Counted from the first letter of the stretch, positions 39,801 through 46,839 are shown. The stretch is DNA of 64,000 nucleotides from Streptomyces griseus (GCF_900460065.1 NZ_UAVD01000057.1:62001-126000); one strand, 5' to 3'. Notes: a model not told the origin generated them from the sequence alone. Made by a program: numbers and translations.

Positions 39801-40482
39801 ATCGACAAGCCCAGCAAATGCTGGCCAGGGTGACGCAGGGGGATCCCAAGGTTTCGCTCCAAACGGACTCAGTATCGCCGTAGAAGTACTTGCGGGCTTG
39901 CTGAGGAACATCGCCTATAGCCTTGAGCTGGTCTATACATCTGTCAATACCAGCTGCTGGGGCGACAATCAGGTCGCAGGCGGATGTGATATAGGGGCTC
40001 AGTACGACGCTTGGGCGGCGCAGCAAGGTATCAATATTGATGGCGACTCATACCTAGTCCCCGGCGCGCTCGCCGCGATGTTTTTGCACAAGCCGGGAAG
40101 AGGGGGAAAGGGGAAGGTCGGCTACGGAACGACAGACCTGGGTCAGTCGGTCCGCTTGCAACGGCTCATCGACAAGAACAGGGGAATGACGAACTACGCG
40201 GCCGCCCGATTGGATGACGGCGACGTGATTGTCGGAAAGTCGAAAAAGCACGTGCACGCGGAAGAGCACTTGTTTCAGCAGGCCGGGAAGAGGAAAATAG
40301 TCGAACTATATTCCGAGCGGGAGCCTTGCTCGAATAAGTGTGAGGACCTGGTCAAGGATATTCCGTTCGTCTCGTGGAGTTTCAAGTGGAACCACCCGGA
40401 CCGAATCAAGCAGGATGCGATACGCGATAAGGCTAATGCCGATTTGAAGGATGCGGTAAGATCACTCTTCAACTCACCCTGA
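33850..40482 (+). CDS. RHS polymorphic toxin with deaminase-like C-terminal tip
   Basis: A 2210-residue protein with a signal peptide (ARRKALLVSLAAVLSIPTSL) and a SpvB/RHS N-terminal region (PSLALSYDSGSIDGRTANTN). Many YD-type repeats follow, and then the RHS core end (HIGAREYDPTIGQFISVDPL, about residue 1886, then NGYSYAANSPVTYSDPTG). A 17-Gly linker at 1958-1974 leads to the variable tip. The tip has HAEEHL (His2136, Glu2138) and EPCSNKCEDL (Cys2160, Cys2164), the zinc and proton-relay signature of nucleic-acid cytidine deaminase toxins. It most resembles the XOO_2897-type toxin deaminases; the subfamily is uncertain. Base composition drops in GC in the last 500 bases, as expected for exchanged toxin cassettes. 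Confidence 0.85.
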   Translation: MSKSSPPPSRHRARRKALLVSLAAVLSIPTSLTPLASAAERPSRPGVSDVKSTTVKNTTTPGAAKARAKVASAKRDDQRSFDRAEAERARATWPKPASAATDLDATGAKPIGPVTVDAVTPETSSRQARPRAGGTAKITVLDQKAADKVGITGVLFTATAEQPGTAKVMVDYSGFASAIGGDWAGRLGLVQMPACVLTTPDKDECRTTTSVESVNDPQAQTVTARTTIAAADTASARTVPHKAEAISAPTVFAVTAAAATSASGLGDFKATALSASSSWEAGASSGAFSWSYPLTVPPTAAGPVPSLALSYDSGSIDGRTANTNNQSSQVGEGFDLTSSYIERKYGSCEDDGQSDKFDQCWKYENASLVLNGKASELVKDDGTGVWRLKNDDASQVTHETGATNGDDGDDIVGGKGDGKGEYWKVVTGDGTVYTFGLNKLPGAGTERTNSVWTAPVFGDDSGEPGYSSGTGFSGRAKTQAWRWNLDLVTDVHGNASTYWYTAETNHYAKNGDKTKLAEYTRGGYISEIRYGQRADTLFTGQPSGKVTYTYKERCTASDCSSLTKDTADNWPDVPFDTICSASEADCKGTAPAFFTRKRLTDIDTYSWSRAAEPDAYVPVDSYTLTQKFWDGQDIDNSSDQSLVLTKLVRTGKTATPAISAPPVEFTYQQRPNRVDATFDDILALTRPRIEHITSETGAITTVALSPTECVRGSNMPAAEDDNNKSCYPVYWPINGGDPALDWFHKYRVLAVTTNDPATGNPGTESQYSYATPGWHYNDDPFTKDKERTWSSWRGYQRVTTTSGEVGGTQSKTVSLYMQGMHGDKKKDGTTRTATVQGIDLPSADMPDATDTDYWAGQLRQKITYNGSTPIAFDFNNLWAKQTASQQKSYAHVKAHYIRNARTYSRTWLTASNSWRVTAVSNTFDDTYGMVTKTENHGNWSASGDETCTRTWYARNTEVGLTSLVSRTRTVAKACADTDDKLTLPTLAEGKDKRGDVLSDTAVVYDTAGSTVTGWTPGQKPTLGLPTWSGRVQAYPAANGTADRNPAVSGGWQTVATTEYDTATAKLGRPLKVTDAKGRTTTTAYYPAAAGPLATLVVTKPKLASNNQAHQSSTYHDPSRGTVNYSLDANLKRTENTYDALGRITATWMPNRSKSGGDSPSAKYAYGLERDKAPWTSVATLKADGTSYKTVYALLDSMLRPVQTQGPSPNGGRILTDTRYDSRGLADETYADVYDKDNAPSSTYAKVPYGSGSQTLTDHDGAGRATNSTFMVNGVKKWDTTTTYTGDSTATTAPAGGNASRTITDVLGRLKETRTYAGPQPDDTQYGATLGTPHTRVAHTYTRDGKQETITGIDDTQWSYTYDLFGRQRTATDPDKGKATTAYTTLDQIDSTTDSENRVLLYEYDELGRKTKQWQTSRTDANLQAEWTFDNITEAKGLPVASTRYEGGKGQSGSKAYTKQITAYDALNRATAATVILPPSDPLVTSGAVTANSTTEVAYRLDGTLRSLKSAAGGGLAAETVTADYNADNGLITGLSGTSGYLLGASYTSLGQVAQLQLGTSTAAGTKRVFQTNTYEAGTGRLLTAATDDQTRGPVQDLNYTYDQAGNVTAIADQADIGTGTDNQCFTYDGNNRLADAWTPKTSDCAATGRTTANLGGPAPYWTSYTYTKAGQRQTEKQNTGTPVTRTYCYNDPDHPHGLTATTTSPTCTGAAAQYTYDKTGNTTTRVEKAGSTTTQSLEWNAEGKPVKLTEGNTTTDYVYDADGELLIRRDNASSGETVLYLGDTEVHLKSGKKWANRYYSAAGSTIAIRSNQTGTEKLSFLAADHHSTSSIAITSDTTQTVTKRYTTPFGSTRGNTTGTWPDDKSFLGKTDDKTTGLTHIGAREYDPTIGQFISVDPLLETTKHQTLNGYSYAANSPVTYSDPTGTCLDPGNGHCQPGSGGGNNSDPAFPPITSGPSGGGGGGGGGGGGGGGGGTASNTDSGTGSTSPANAGQGDAGGSQGFAPNGLSIAVEVLAGLLRNIAYSLELVYTSVNTSCWGDNQVAGGCDIGAQYDAWAAQQGINIDGDSYLVPGALAAMFLHKPGRGGKGKVGYGTTDLGQSVRLQRLIDKNRGMTNYAAARLDDGDVIVGKSKKHVHAEEHLFQQAGKRKIVELYSEREPCSNKCEDLVKDIPFVSWSFKWNHPDRIKQDAIRDKANADLKDAVRSLFNSP

Positions 40483-40550
40483 GGTGAAATAGTGTGGCGT
40501 CCGCACCTCTGCGGGCGCCACACGCTTACCCCACTACAGAAAGAATGATA

Positions 40551-41042
40551 ATGAGTAACGAAAGTATCGACGAGGAATCCCCTCAGTTCTCGATGACGCA
40601 GCTGCACTTTCGCGAATCCGTGGAGGATCCTCGTGTGCCAAAGTATTTCGATGTTCCAGATGAGGCGATTGGGTCGGTGTATCAAGCCCTAGATTTCCTG
40701 GAGCCTGTTACGATTGGGGCGCATGGGGAATTTGTCAAATTCGGCAGCACTGGATTGTTCGGAAGTATCCTATGGGATCCCCGCACCGGGCACGTGGTGC
40801 AATCCGGTAAAAGCCTGGAACATGTGGTGCTGGTCAATACCAACCTCGAGCGATTCTCCCTGTGCGTCCGCGGCCTCATCGAGCGATACCCATTTGATGC
40901 AGACGAAGGTGGCGATAGTTGGGATGCCGCTGCGCAAGACGTGGAGGATTTTCTACGCCACACCGATCCGGAGGCATATGCAACCGAAGGGAATTTGTGG
41001 TACGAACTCAAATGGGATATTATAAATGGAGATTTCAGTTAA
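40551..41042 (+). CDS. SUKH-type immunity protein candidate
   Basis: A 163-residue soluble, acidic protein 68 bases downstream of the toxin stop, where cognate immunity genes sit. The C-terminal half, VVLVNTNLERFSLCVRGL and then WYELKWDI near the end, has the pattern of SUKH-4 immunity proteins. ATG 40551 is used with an AGAAAG ribosome site; ATG 40545 is two codons earlier in the same frame. It shares the lower GC of the toxin tip, so the pair was probably acquired together. It should bind and block the deaminase tip. Confidence 0.8.
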   Translation: MSNESIDEESPQFSMTQLHFRESVEDPRVPKYFDVPDEAIGSVYQALDFLEPVTIGAHGEFVKFGSTGLFGSILWDPRTGHVVQSGKSLEHVVLVNTNLERFSLCVRGLIERYPFDADEGGDSWDAAAQDVEDFLRHTDPEAYATEGNLWYELKWDIINGDFS

Positions 41043-41355
41043 GGAATGTCCCATCTGGTGGCGCTGATCGCGCACCCAGCGCACGTTGACCACGGCACGA
41101 CGAAGCTGGTGACCCCTCCGCCGATTTGACCAAACATGTACGGGGCAAGGGCCGTTGCCCTGTTCCGAGCAGGAGCCGGGAACCAGTCGCTGTCCCGGCC
41201 CCCTTCGGAACAGGGCCAGCCACCGGCACCAGGTGCCGATCGCATCACATGCTGCTGATCACCTCGTTCGCGTCGAGCCCCTTCTGACCGAAGAAGGCTT
41301 AAGGAGCAGGCCCCAGACCATCGAGGCCCGGGGCCCGCTCTCGTGTCGCACACGG
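41043..41355. other. region without a gene
   Basis: Nothing recognised between the immunity gene and the tpg remnant, apart from short GC-rich repeats such as paired CGGAACAGGG-like strings near 41155-41215. Confidence 0.4.
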
Positions 41356-41840
41356 TTACAGGTCGAACTCGAGGTGCTCGATGTCCGTGAACCGGACCTC
41401 GTCCAGGGAGCCGGCGCGGCGGCCGCCGTCCTGGAAGTGGACCTCCTTGAGCGCTTCGGCCGCGATCTCCTGGAGCCGGTCGTCGGACGCACCCTGCTCC
41501 TGGGCGTCGAAGAGGCGGGCGGCGTGGACCGGGGGCAGGGCCACGGTGAGGTGGCGGATGCAGTCCTGGTCGGTGGAGCCGATCGGGGCGGTGTAGCCCA
41601 GGCGGGCACGGGTGTCGATGATGATGCCACGCGTCCAGCGAGATCCGGTCGAGGCTTCTTGATCTGGTCCTTCACATACCGCTCCGCGGTGCGCTGGGAG
41701 ACCCGCAGCATCTGCGCGACCGGCTTGGTGCCGCCGAGCTGCTTCACCATGTACCGCATCTGCGCACCCGCGCTTTTCGGCGCGGGGCGGGTGAACGCCT
41801 TCTGCACCGCCTCGTCCAGGCCGTCTCCGATCAGGCTCAT
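41356..41840 (-). pseudogene. tpg: telomere terminal protein gene tpg, internally deleted
   Basis: The N-terminus MSLIGDGLDEAVQKAFTRPA and the HTH region GGTKPVAQMLRVSQRTAERY are those of Tpg, which caps linear Streptomyces DNA ends. After PRPDLAGR the basic region of about 25-30 residues is missing and the frame changes. It resumes as IIIDTRARLGYTAPIG, then LPPVHAARLFDAQEQG and ends VRFTDIEHLEFDL. The deletion removes part of the region implicated in DNA and protein contacts, so it is dead. It starts 9 bases after the tap remnant, the canonical order. Confidence 0.85.
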
Positions 41841-41849
41841 CGTCTTCTT

Positions 41850-42447
41850 CTACTCTCCGTTGTCGGCGGTGCTGACGGTGCCGTCCTTGATGGACCGGGC
41901 GAGGTTGAGCTCCGGGGCCTCGCGGACCTCCAGCGGTGAGGGGCCGTGGGCGGCGTAGACGACGCAGTCAGACAGGATCGAGATGGGGTACGGGCCGGTG
42001 AACGCGACGTGCTTGACGATTTTCCTGTGGAGGTTGATGTGGGTCCGGGAGATGACCGCCGCGCGGATGTCGGGCCGCCACGTCGGGCGTTCCAGGGCGC
42101 GCGCCACCGCTCGCCGGGCCGCCAGCCCTCCCCGCGGGGACGCTCGCTGAGTTTGCCCAGGCCGCCCTTGACCGTCGCCTTGATGGCTGTGATGACGATG
42201 CCCAGCTCCGGGTCACGGCCCTTGTGGCCGTCCATCGCCGTGAGGAAGTCGGCCGGCTCCATGTCGGCGTGGACGCCGAGGTCGGTCATGGTGGCGAGGT
42301 AAGCGTCGCGCAGCCGCTGGGTACTAGCCGTCCAGGTAGTTGCCGTTGTCGTACCGGACGTACGCCTCGGTCGGAGTCGCGTACCAGGCCGGACCGGCGG
42401 GGCGGTCGCCCTTGAACTCCTCGTGACGGGCGCGGAGGGCCTCATCG
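41850..42447 (-). pseudogene. tap: telomere-associated protein gene tap, truncated and frameshifted
   Basis: Three frames together give the C-terminal part of Tap. The first frame gives ARHEEFKGDRPAGPAWYATP and YVRYDNGNYLDG, then a stop. The next gives STQRLRDAYLATMTDLGVHA and MDGHKGRDPELGIVITAIKA. The last gives RPDIRAAVISRTHINLHRK and PYPISILSDCVVYAAHGPSP. Tap recruits Tpg to telomere single strands. The N-terminal two thirds are missing; the break at about 42430-42447 joins an MFS fragment on the other strand. Confidence 0.8.
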
Positions 42448-42929
42448 TCGCCTACGCGGGAGAACACCACTTCTCGCCCGGCTGGTACGCGGTGCTGATG
42501 GGCTGCCTTCCGGCCGGCATGCTGGTCGGTGACCTGCTGGTGGGCCGACTCCTGCGGCCACCCGCCCGGGAGCGGCTGGTGGTCCCGTTGGCCGCACTGG
42601 CGGGACTGCCCCTGATCGGCTTCGCCGCCGAACCCGGGGCCGGCGTCTCGTCCGGTCTGCTGCTCCTCAGCGGCCTCGGGTACGCCTACAGCCTCGGCCT
42701 GCAACGCCCGTTCCTCGACGCCCTGCCGCAGGACAGCCAAGGCCAGGCCTTCGGCCTGCTCGGCTCCGGCAGCATGACGCTCCAGGGCCTCGGACCGGTC
42801 TGCCTGGGCGCGGCGGCCGCAGGCGTGGGAACGGGCGGCGCAACAGCCCTGGCAGGCGGCGCGGTGGCGCTCACTGCCGGCTGGATGCTTATCTGGCACT
42901 CGCCGGCTCCTTCGGTCCCCGCGGACTGA
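42426..42929 (+). pseudogene. MFS transporter C-terminal fragment
   Basis: About six hydrophobic helices, such as FSPGWYAVLMGCLPAGMLVG and LGLLGSGSMTLQGLGPVCLG, matching the second half of an MFS protein, and ending at a normal stop. There is no N-terminal half. The 5' end abuts the tap remnant, so the junction is a deletion or rearrangement scar. Confidence 0.65.
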
Positions 42930-43564
42930 CGGTTCGCCTCCGGCCCCACCGCATCGGCCGCAGCGCCGCGGTCACCGCCGCGGCCGGCCGACGAAGGGCC
43001 GTGAGCCGTGTGATAGGGCGTTTCCGCGCTGTTCAGAAGGGGTGCATGGCGGCGGCTTGAAATGGGAGACGGCGCGAATCTGACGCGAGAGTCAAACAGG
43101 GTTGACGCTTCGGCCTCGTCCGCAACAGAGCCTCAGGCCGTGCTCTCTCGGGTGGCGTCGATCACCACAGGCGGTCGGCTTCATCGTCCTGGGGTGGAGC
43201 ACCCTTCAGGGCGTCAACGGCTCGGGGATAGCCGGAGGGCAGCCCGGCGGGCTGAATGCTTACCCGAAGTACAAGGGCGGTCGGCCCAGGACGTTACCTT
43301 CAGTGAGACAGGACAAGACAAGACCTGGCGCGGCGCGGCGCGGCACTTGGGCGCGCCGGTCGTCGGGTCCTCGGCGCCGAAGTTGCGTATCAGGCTTGGA
43401 TTGGTGATCCAGGGCCAGCCACAGGCCGCGCGCCGTGTCCTGCGGCGGTGCGAGCAGATAGCGCTGCGTCCGCCCGTCGGCCGTGGTGGTCTCCTTGCGG
43501 AACGCGGCGGACAGGAGATCCATCGAGCGCACCGTCGTAGCCAGATCGGCGGTTGGTCTACGCT
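42930..43564. other. mostly featureless region with one IS630 scrap
   Basis: It contains a short IS630 scrap (43252-43300). A minus-strand frame at 43260-43532 includes DLLSAAFRKETTTADGRTQ but belongs to no family I recognise. Confidence 0.4.
43252..43300 (+). pseudogene. IS630 transposase scrap
   Basis: LNAYPKYKGGRPRTLPS matches the linker LYPKYRGGRPRTFTLPER of the IS630 copy at 25.5-26.2 kb. Only this segment is left. Confidence 0.5.
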
Positions 43565-44038
43565 CTACCTGGCGTGTCCTGGGCAGAAGCTGAACACTCG
43601 TGGATTCTCGAAGAGTTCCCGCTGTACGTTGTAGACCCCCTCCCAGAGCTCGGGCTCGTACGGGTGGATGACGACAGGCTCCTCAGCGCTCATTCCGCCC
43701 TTGGCGGGCTGGAAGTACGGGAACCTGTGCCGGGCCGCTGCAACCCGCGGATCCGTTCCTGGAAAGAACGCGACTGAGGGATTCACCCAGACACGTGCTA
43801 CCCCGTCGACATTTCCGTCGAGCGCCAGGAATTCCTGTTCGATGAACCAGTCCACCTCGGCGCGCAGTTGCTCGACGCTCACCTCGATCTCGTTCGCCTT
43901 ATCGACGAAGTCGAGTTGGATCGGCTTGTCGCCCTCGAGGTGGGTATAGATCATCAAAAGAATTCGCAGCGTATCGGGACTCCTGCGACTCCATCTTTTG
44001 CTACCGCTCTGGTGCAGGCGCAGGTATGAGGCGGCCAT
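43565..44038 (-). CDS. RepL-like winged-helix protein (tentative)
   Basis: A 157-residue soluble protein. The middle part has a winged-helix character, SPDTLRILLMIYTHLEGD, then a helix EVSVEQLRAEVDWFIEQEFL and the phrase VWVNPSVAFFPGTDP. That phrase resembles the NP-x-x-F/W end of plasmid RepL-type domains. Such a protein next to tap-tpg remnants would fit a replicon origin, but the link is weak. ATG 44038 is taken; 44095 is another in-frame start. The C-terminal tail (HPYEPELWEGVYNVQRELFE) is unassigned. Confidence 0.4.
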   Translation of the reverse strand: MAASYLRLHQSGSKRWSRRSPDTLRILLMIYTHLEGDKPIQLDFVDKANEIEVSVEQLRAEVDWFIEQEFLALDGNVDGVARVWVNPSVAFFPGTDPRVAAARHRFPYFQPAKGGMSAEEPVVIHPYEPELWEGVYNVQRELFENPRVFSFCPGHAR

Positions 44039-44493
44039 GAGGCCCGGGCCAGTAGAGATGCCGAAGTCGCATCCGCAGGAGCTCATAGCCATCAACTAAG
44101 CTCAGCTGCATCCTTCGTTACTACCGCCATTCGTGCCCATTCCAGCAGTCCGCAGGCAAAATGTGAGCCTCGCGTTGTCCGCACAACCTTTGAGCCGGTG
44201 CGCTGAGACAGGTGGGTGGTGGGTGGCGACCAGCAGGACGAACAGCTCGTCGGTGCGCACGCCCCGGGCGGTCAGCGTTTCCTCACAGAGGGAGCGAGGA
44301 GGAATACGGCCACGCCACGTACAGCCGCCGCGATGGCTTGAAGCCGCGGCGGGGCCGAATGGTGAGGCCCGCCGGTACCCCGGAGACGAGGTCGGGCGGC
44401 TCTTGACGCCCTGTTGCGGCGCCGCGTCCGCGAGAACGAGGGCTGCAGCCCGAAGCCGCGCCCGGGCGGTGCCCCTGACACCGCGGCGGTCGA
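44039..44493. other. region of unassigned fragments
   Basis: The minus strand between 44160 and 44290 reads LTARGVRTDELFVLLVATHH, perhaps a scrap of a regulator or kinase. It has no start or family. Nothing else was seen. Confidence 0.3.
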
Positions 44494-44562
44494 GCGGTGC
44501 CTCACCAGAGCGGACTGGTCGTCATCGAACTCGCGGACGCCTACTTGCTCAGCCACCAGCAC
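44494..44562 (-). pseudogene. IS630 N-terminal scrap
   Basis: MLVAEQVGVREFDDDQSAL parallels VAERVQVREIDDDEGRRLL at the start of the IS630 gene ending at 26213. It is cut after about 20 residues. Confidence 0.45.
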
Positions 44563-44623
44563 AGCTTCCCTGCCCCGCGCTGCCGGCGATGGTCATTGGT
44601 CCACGTGCCAATCCGCAGCCTGT

Positions 44624-44695
44624 TGCCACTGGCATGGTCGGTGCCGTCCGGAGCGAAGTAGCGCAGGGCGGTGAACTGGGCCTCAATCTCCGTCC
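44624..44695 (-). pseudogene. IS630 C-terminal scrap
   Basis: IEAQFTALRYFAPDGTDHA is nearly identical to the catalytic-Glu region of the IS630 copy at 22.3 kb. It lies upstream of the N-terminal scrap on the same strand, so the two scraps cannot be one simple deleted copy. Confidence 0.6.
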
Positions 44696-44851
44696 GCTCC
44701 CTGGAGCGGTACGCCCGCCCCGGCGTCGACACGGTCGCCCGGCATGTAGCCGAGCGCGATCCCGCCGCGCGTCGCCGGACGTGACACCCAAGGTGGCGGC
44801 TGGTGCTGGTGCTGGCGTTCTTGTCTGCCACCATCCATCGTTTGCCTGGAC

Positions 44852-45150
44852 TCATCGCATCCCGGGCAGGCGACGGAACTCGTTGACTTTCAGTAGTCGC
44901 GCAAGAAGAAGATATGCCAGGGCTGTCGCGAGCGCTCCGGCAGCCAGGGCGACAGCAGTAGGCCACGTTCCATCTCCCAGGCCAGCACGGGCACGCGCTG
45001 CGGCCCAGCCCAGCCCAGCAGCCGGGCACGCGGCGCACAGCAGCTTCACGTAGGCGCGGCCCAGGCCGCCGTCGTCGATACGACCCCCGAGCCTCCTGCG
45101 CAGCAGATGCCGGTGAGCGCGAGACCGGCCACATAGGAGAGCAGCGGTGA
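44852..45150 (-). pseudogene. murJ (lipid II flippase) C-terminal fragment
   Basis: LLSYVAGLALTG in one frame, then RRRLGGRIDDGGLGRAYVKL, LAAGALATALAYLLLARLLK and VNEFRRLPGM in another. This is the last two helices of a MurJ/MviN-type flippase as in Streptomyces. One frameshift near 45115 and the absence of the first 450 residues make it a remnant. It is not the cell's essential copy. Confidence 0.55.
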
Positions 45151-45154
45151 TCGT

Positions 45155-45160
45155 TAGACT
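45155..45160 (+). promoter_or_regulatory. -10 element of a leaderless promoter
   Basis: TAGACT ends six bases before the GTG start at 45167, which places the transcript start at or next to the GTG. Leaderless GTG starts are common in Streptomyces. Inferred from spacing only. Confidence 0.5.
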
Positions 45161-45166
45161 GCGGAC

Positions 45167-45448
45167 GTGGCGAACGCAGAAGACGAAACGGAGACTGTCT
45201 GCCGGGTCTGTGGTTTTGAGGGTGAGGTGTTCTGGGAGGGTGGCTGGCCGAATGAGGCAGCCATCTGTCCCTGCTGCGACAACGAGCCCGATGTCGGGGA
45301 CGCCAGCGTCATGGGCCTGCGTAACTACCGCGGATACTGGGTGGGACAAGGCGCCCCGTGGAGCAGCCCGTCGGCGGAGCGCGAGCATAAGCGCCAGGGT
45401 TGGGACCTGATGAGACAGATACAGAACATCCCCCCACAGTGGCGCTGA
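45167..45448 (+). CDS. small CPCC-type Zn-ribbon protein
   Basis: A 93-residue soluble protein with two Cys pairs, CRVCGFE and ICPCCDNEPDVGD, then RNYRGYWVGQGAPW and a charged tail. The pairing and the R-x-x-W, G-x-x-W motifs match small cysteine-rich CPCC-type proteins that often sit in polymorphic-toxin immunity arrays. It is 4 kb downstream of the RHS toxin, so an orphan immunity role is possible but unproven. It is likely translated from a leaderless mRNA. Confidence 0.65.
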   Translation: MANAEDETETVCRVCGFEGEVFWEGGWPNEAAICPCCDNEPDVGDASVMGLRNYRGYWVGQGAPWSSPSAEREHKRQGWDLMRQIQNIPPQWR

Positions 45449-45642
45449 TCTGGGCGATCGGTAAGTGCGTCACGGCGTGAGGCAACGGCTAGCAGATGAG
45501 CGTGCCTGCGATCCCGGCGAAAGCGAGGGAGTGCTCAGGCTTGGAACTCCTAACTGATCGTTTCAGAATGAAGCGCTTGGCCAGAGAGTTATGCGCTGCG
45601 ATGATGCGAATTCGACTGGGTGGTGGGGGACGGGGACACCAG

Positions 45643-45951
45643 ATGACGCGGTGGCAGCTCTTGCAGGGAGACATCCTGGTCGGTGAGCTCAGTGAGTACG
45701 GCTGTGATCAGCCGTTCTTCCTGGCGCGCTTCACCCCGGGACCTGGCTGGGAGAGCGTGAGGCCGTTGTTTGAGGCATTGGCGACCTACAGGGGTCCGGA
45801 CCCGGATGGGCTCAGGTTCGTCGCCCTGGCCAAGCCGTTGCAGGATTTGGGGCTCACACTGGCTCCGGTTGACGGTCAGCAGACTCCGTTGCAGCTCTTC
45901 AAGGACTGCATGGTGCGTATCTATGGGGCTGAAGCTCGCCTCCGCTACTGA
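45643..45951 (+). CDS. passenger hypothetical protein in IS5 element
   Basis: A 102-residue soluble protein (MTRWQLLQGDILVGELSEYG, later FFLARFTPGPGWESVRPLFE and LQLFKDCMVRIYG). GGGGACGGGGAC lies seven bases before ATG 45643, so this start is preferred over earlier ATGs. Its 3' end overlaps the transposase 3' end on the opposite strand by about 50 bases. The family is unnamed; the compact acidic fold is reminiscent of immunity-type proteins. It is inside the inverted repeats and therefore mobile. Confidence 0.65.
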   Translation: MTRWQLLQGDILVGELSEYGCDQPFFLARFTPGPGWESVRPLFEALATYRGPDPDGLRFVALAKPLQDLGLTLAPVDGQQTPLQLFKDCMVRIYGAEARLRY

Positions 45952-46767
45952 CTGAGCGATTGGCCGTCCGTGGGAGTCGGCGTAGGCATATGAGGCTGCA
46001 GGCCAGGTCGAGCAGTCCCTGGTGGAGGTCGGCGCGTCGTTCGTAGCGGGTGCGGAGTCGTTTGAACTGGTGCAGCCAGGCGAAGGTGCGCTCGACGACC
46101 CACCGCACCTTGCCCAGTCCGGAGCCGTGGGCGACGCCGCGTCGGGCGATCAGGGGTTTGATGCCGCGTTTCCACAGCAGGCGGCGGTACTTGTCGAAGT
46201 CGTAGCCCCGGTCGGCATACAGGCGCCGGGGCTTGCGGCGTGGACGTCCCCGCCTGCCCCGGATCGGCGGGACGGCGTCGAGCAGCGGCAGGAGCTGGGT
46301 GACGTCGTGCCGGTTGCCGCCGGTGAGGGTGACGGCGAGCGGGGTTCCGTGCCGGTCGACGATCAGGTGGTGCTTGGAACCGGGGCGGGCGCGGTCGACG
46401 GGCGAGGGGCCGACGTGATCCCCCCTTTGAGGGCCCGGACATGTGATCCGTCCACGGAGCAGTCATCCAGGTCCAGCAAGTCGGCGCGGCGCAGTTCGGT
46501 CAGCAGGGCGGCGTGCAGGCGGGGCCAGACACCGGCCTCGGTCCAGTCCCGCAGCCGGCGCCAGGCCGTCACACCGGAGCAGCCCACCGTCTCCGCCGGG
46601 ACATCCCGCCAGGCGACGCCGGTCCGCAGGACGTACATGATGCCCGCGAGAGCCGCCCGGTCCGGAACGCGAAGCCGCCCGGGATGCCGGCGGCGCCGTT
46701 CGGGAGGTGGCGGCAGCAGCGGGGCCACCCGCTCCCACAGGTCGTCAGGAACAAGATCAGCACGCAC
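45899..46767 (-). CDS. IS5-family (IS427-like) transposase, two frames joined by -1 frameshift
   Basis: The first frame, 46767 to 46363, encodes RADLVPDDLWERVAPLLPPP, AGIMYVLRTGVAWRDVP, and LDLDDCSVDGSHVRALKGG with the first DDE Asp. The second, ending at 45899, encodes KHHLIVDRHGTPLAVTLTGG, LYADRGYDFDKYRRLLW and VRWVVERTFAWLHQFKRL with the catalytic Asp and Glu. They join at A3G6 (near 46425) by re-reading one G, the kind of slippery site this group uses for a programmed fusion. If the frameshift works, the transposase is intact. The C-terminus runs longer than usual into the passenger's antisense. Confidence 0.8.
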
Positions 46768-46839
46768 CTGGACACCCTGCCGACCAAGATCGGCAAGCGC
46801 AAGACCCGCAGCTCAACTCATTCTGAAACGATCAGTTAG

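Larger units (their letters stand above)
45550..46839 (-). mobile_element. IS5-family element with passenger gene
   Basis: It is bounded by perfect 22-base inverted repeats (CTAACTGATCG... at 45550-45571 and its complement at 46818-46839), with a TA pair at each outer edge compatible with a TA target duplication. It holds a frameshift-type transposase on the minus strand and a small gene on the plus strand at 45643. Its length of about 1290 bp is some 400 bp longer than usual for this group, explained by the passenger. A solo copy of the same end lies at 54353. Confidence 0.8.

Noticed and set aside
43260..43532. A 90-residue minus-strand frame with a promising central segment
   Set aside because: No family, no ribosome site and a C-terminus that overlaps an IS630 scrap on the other strand.
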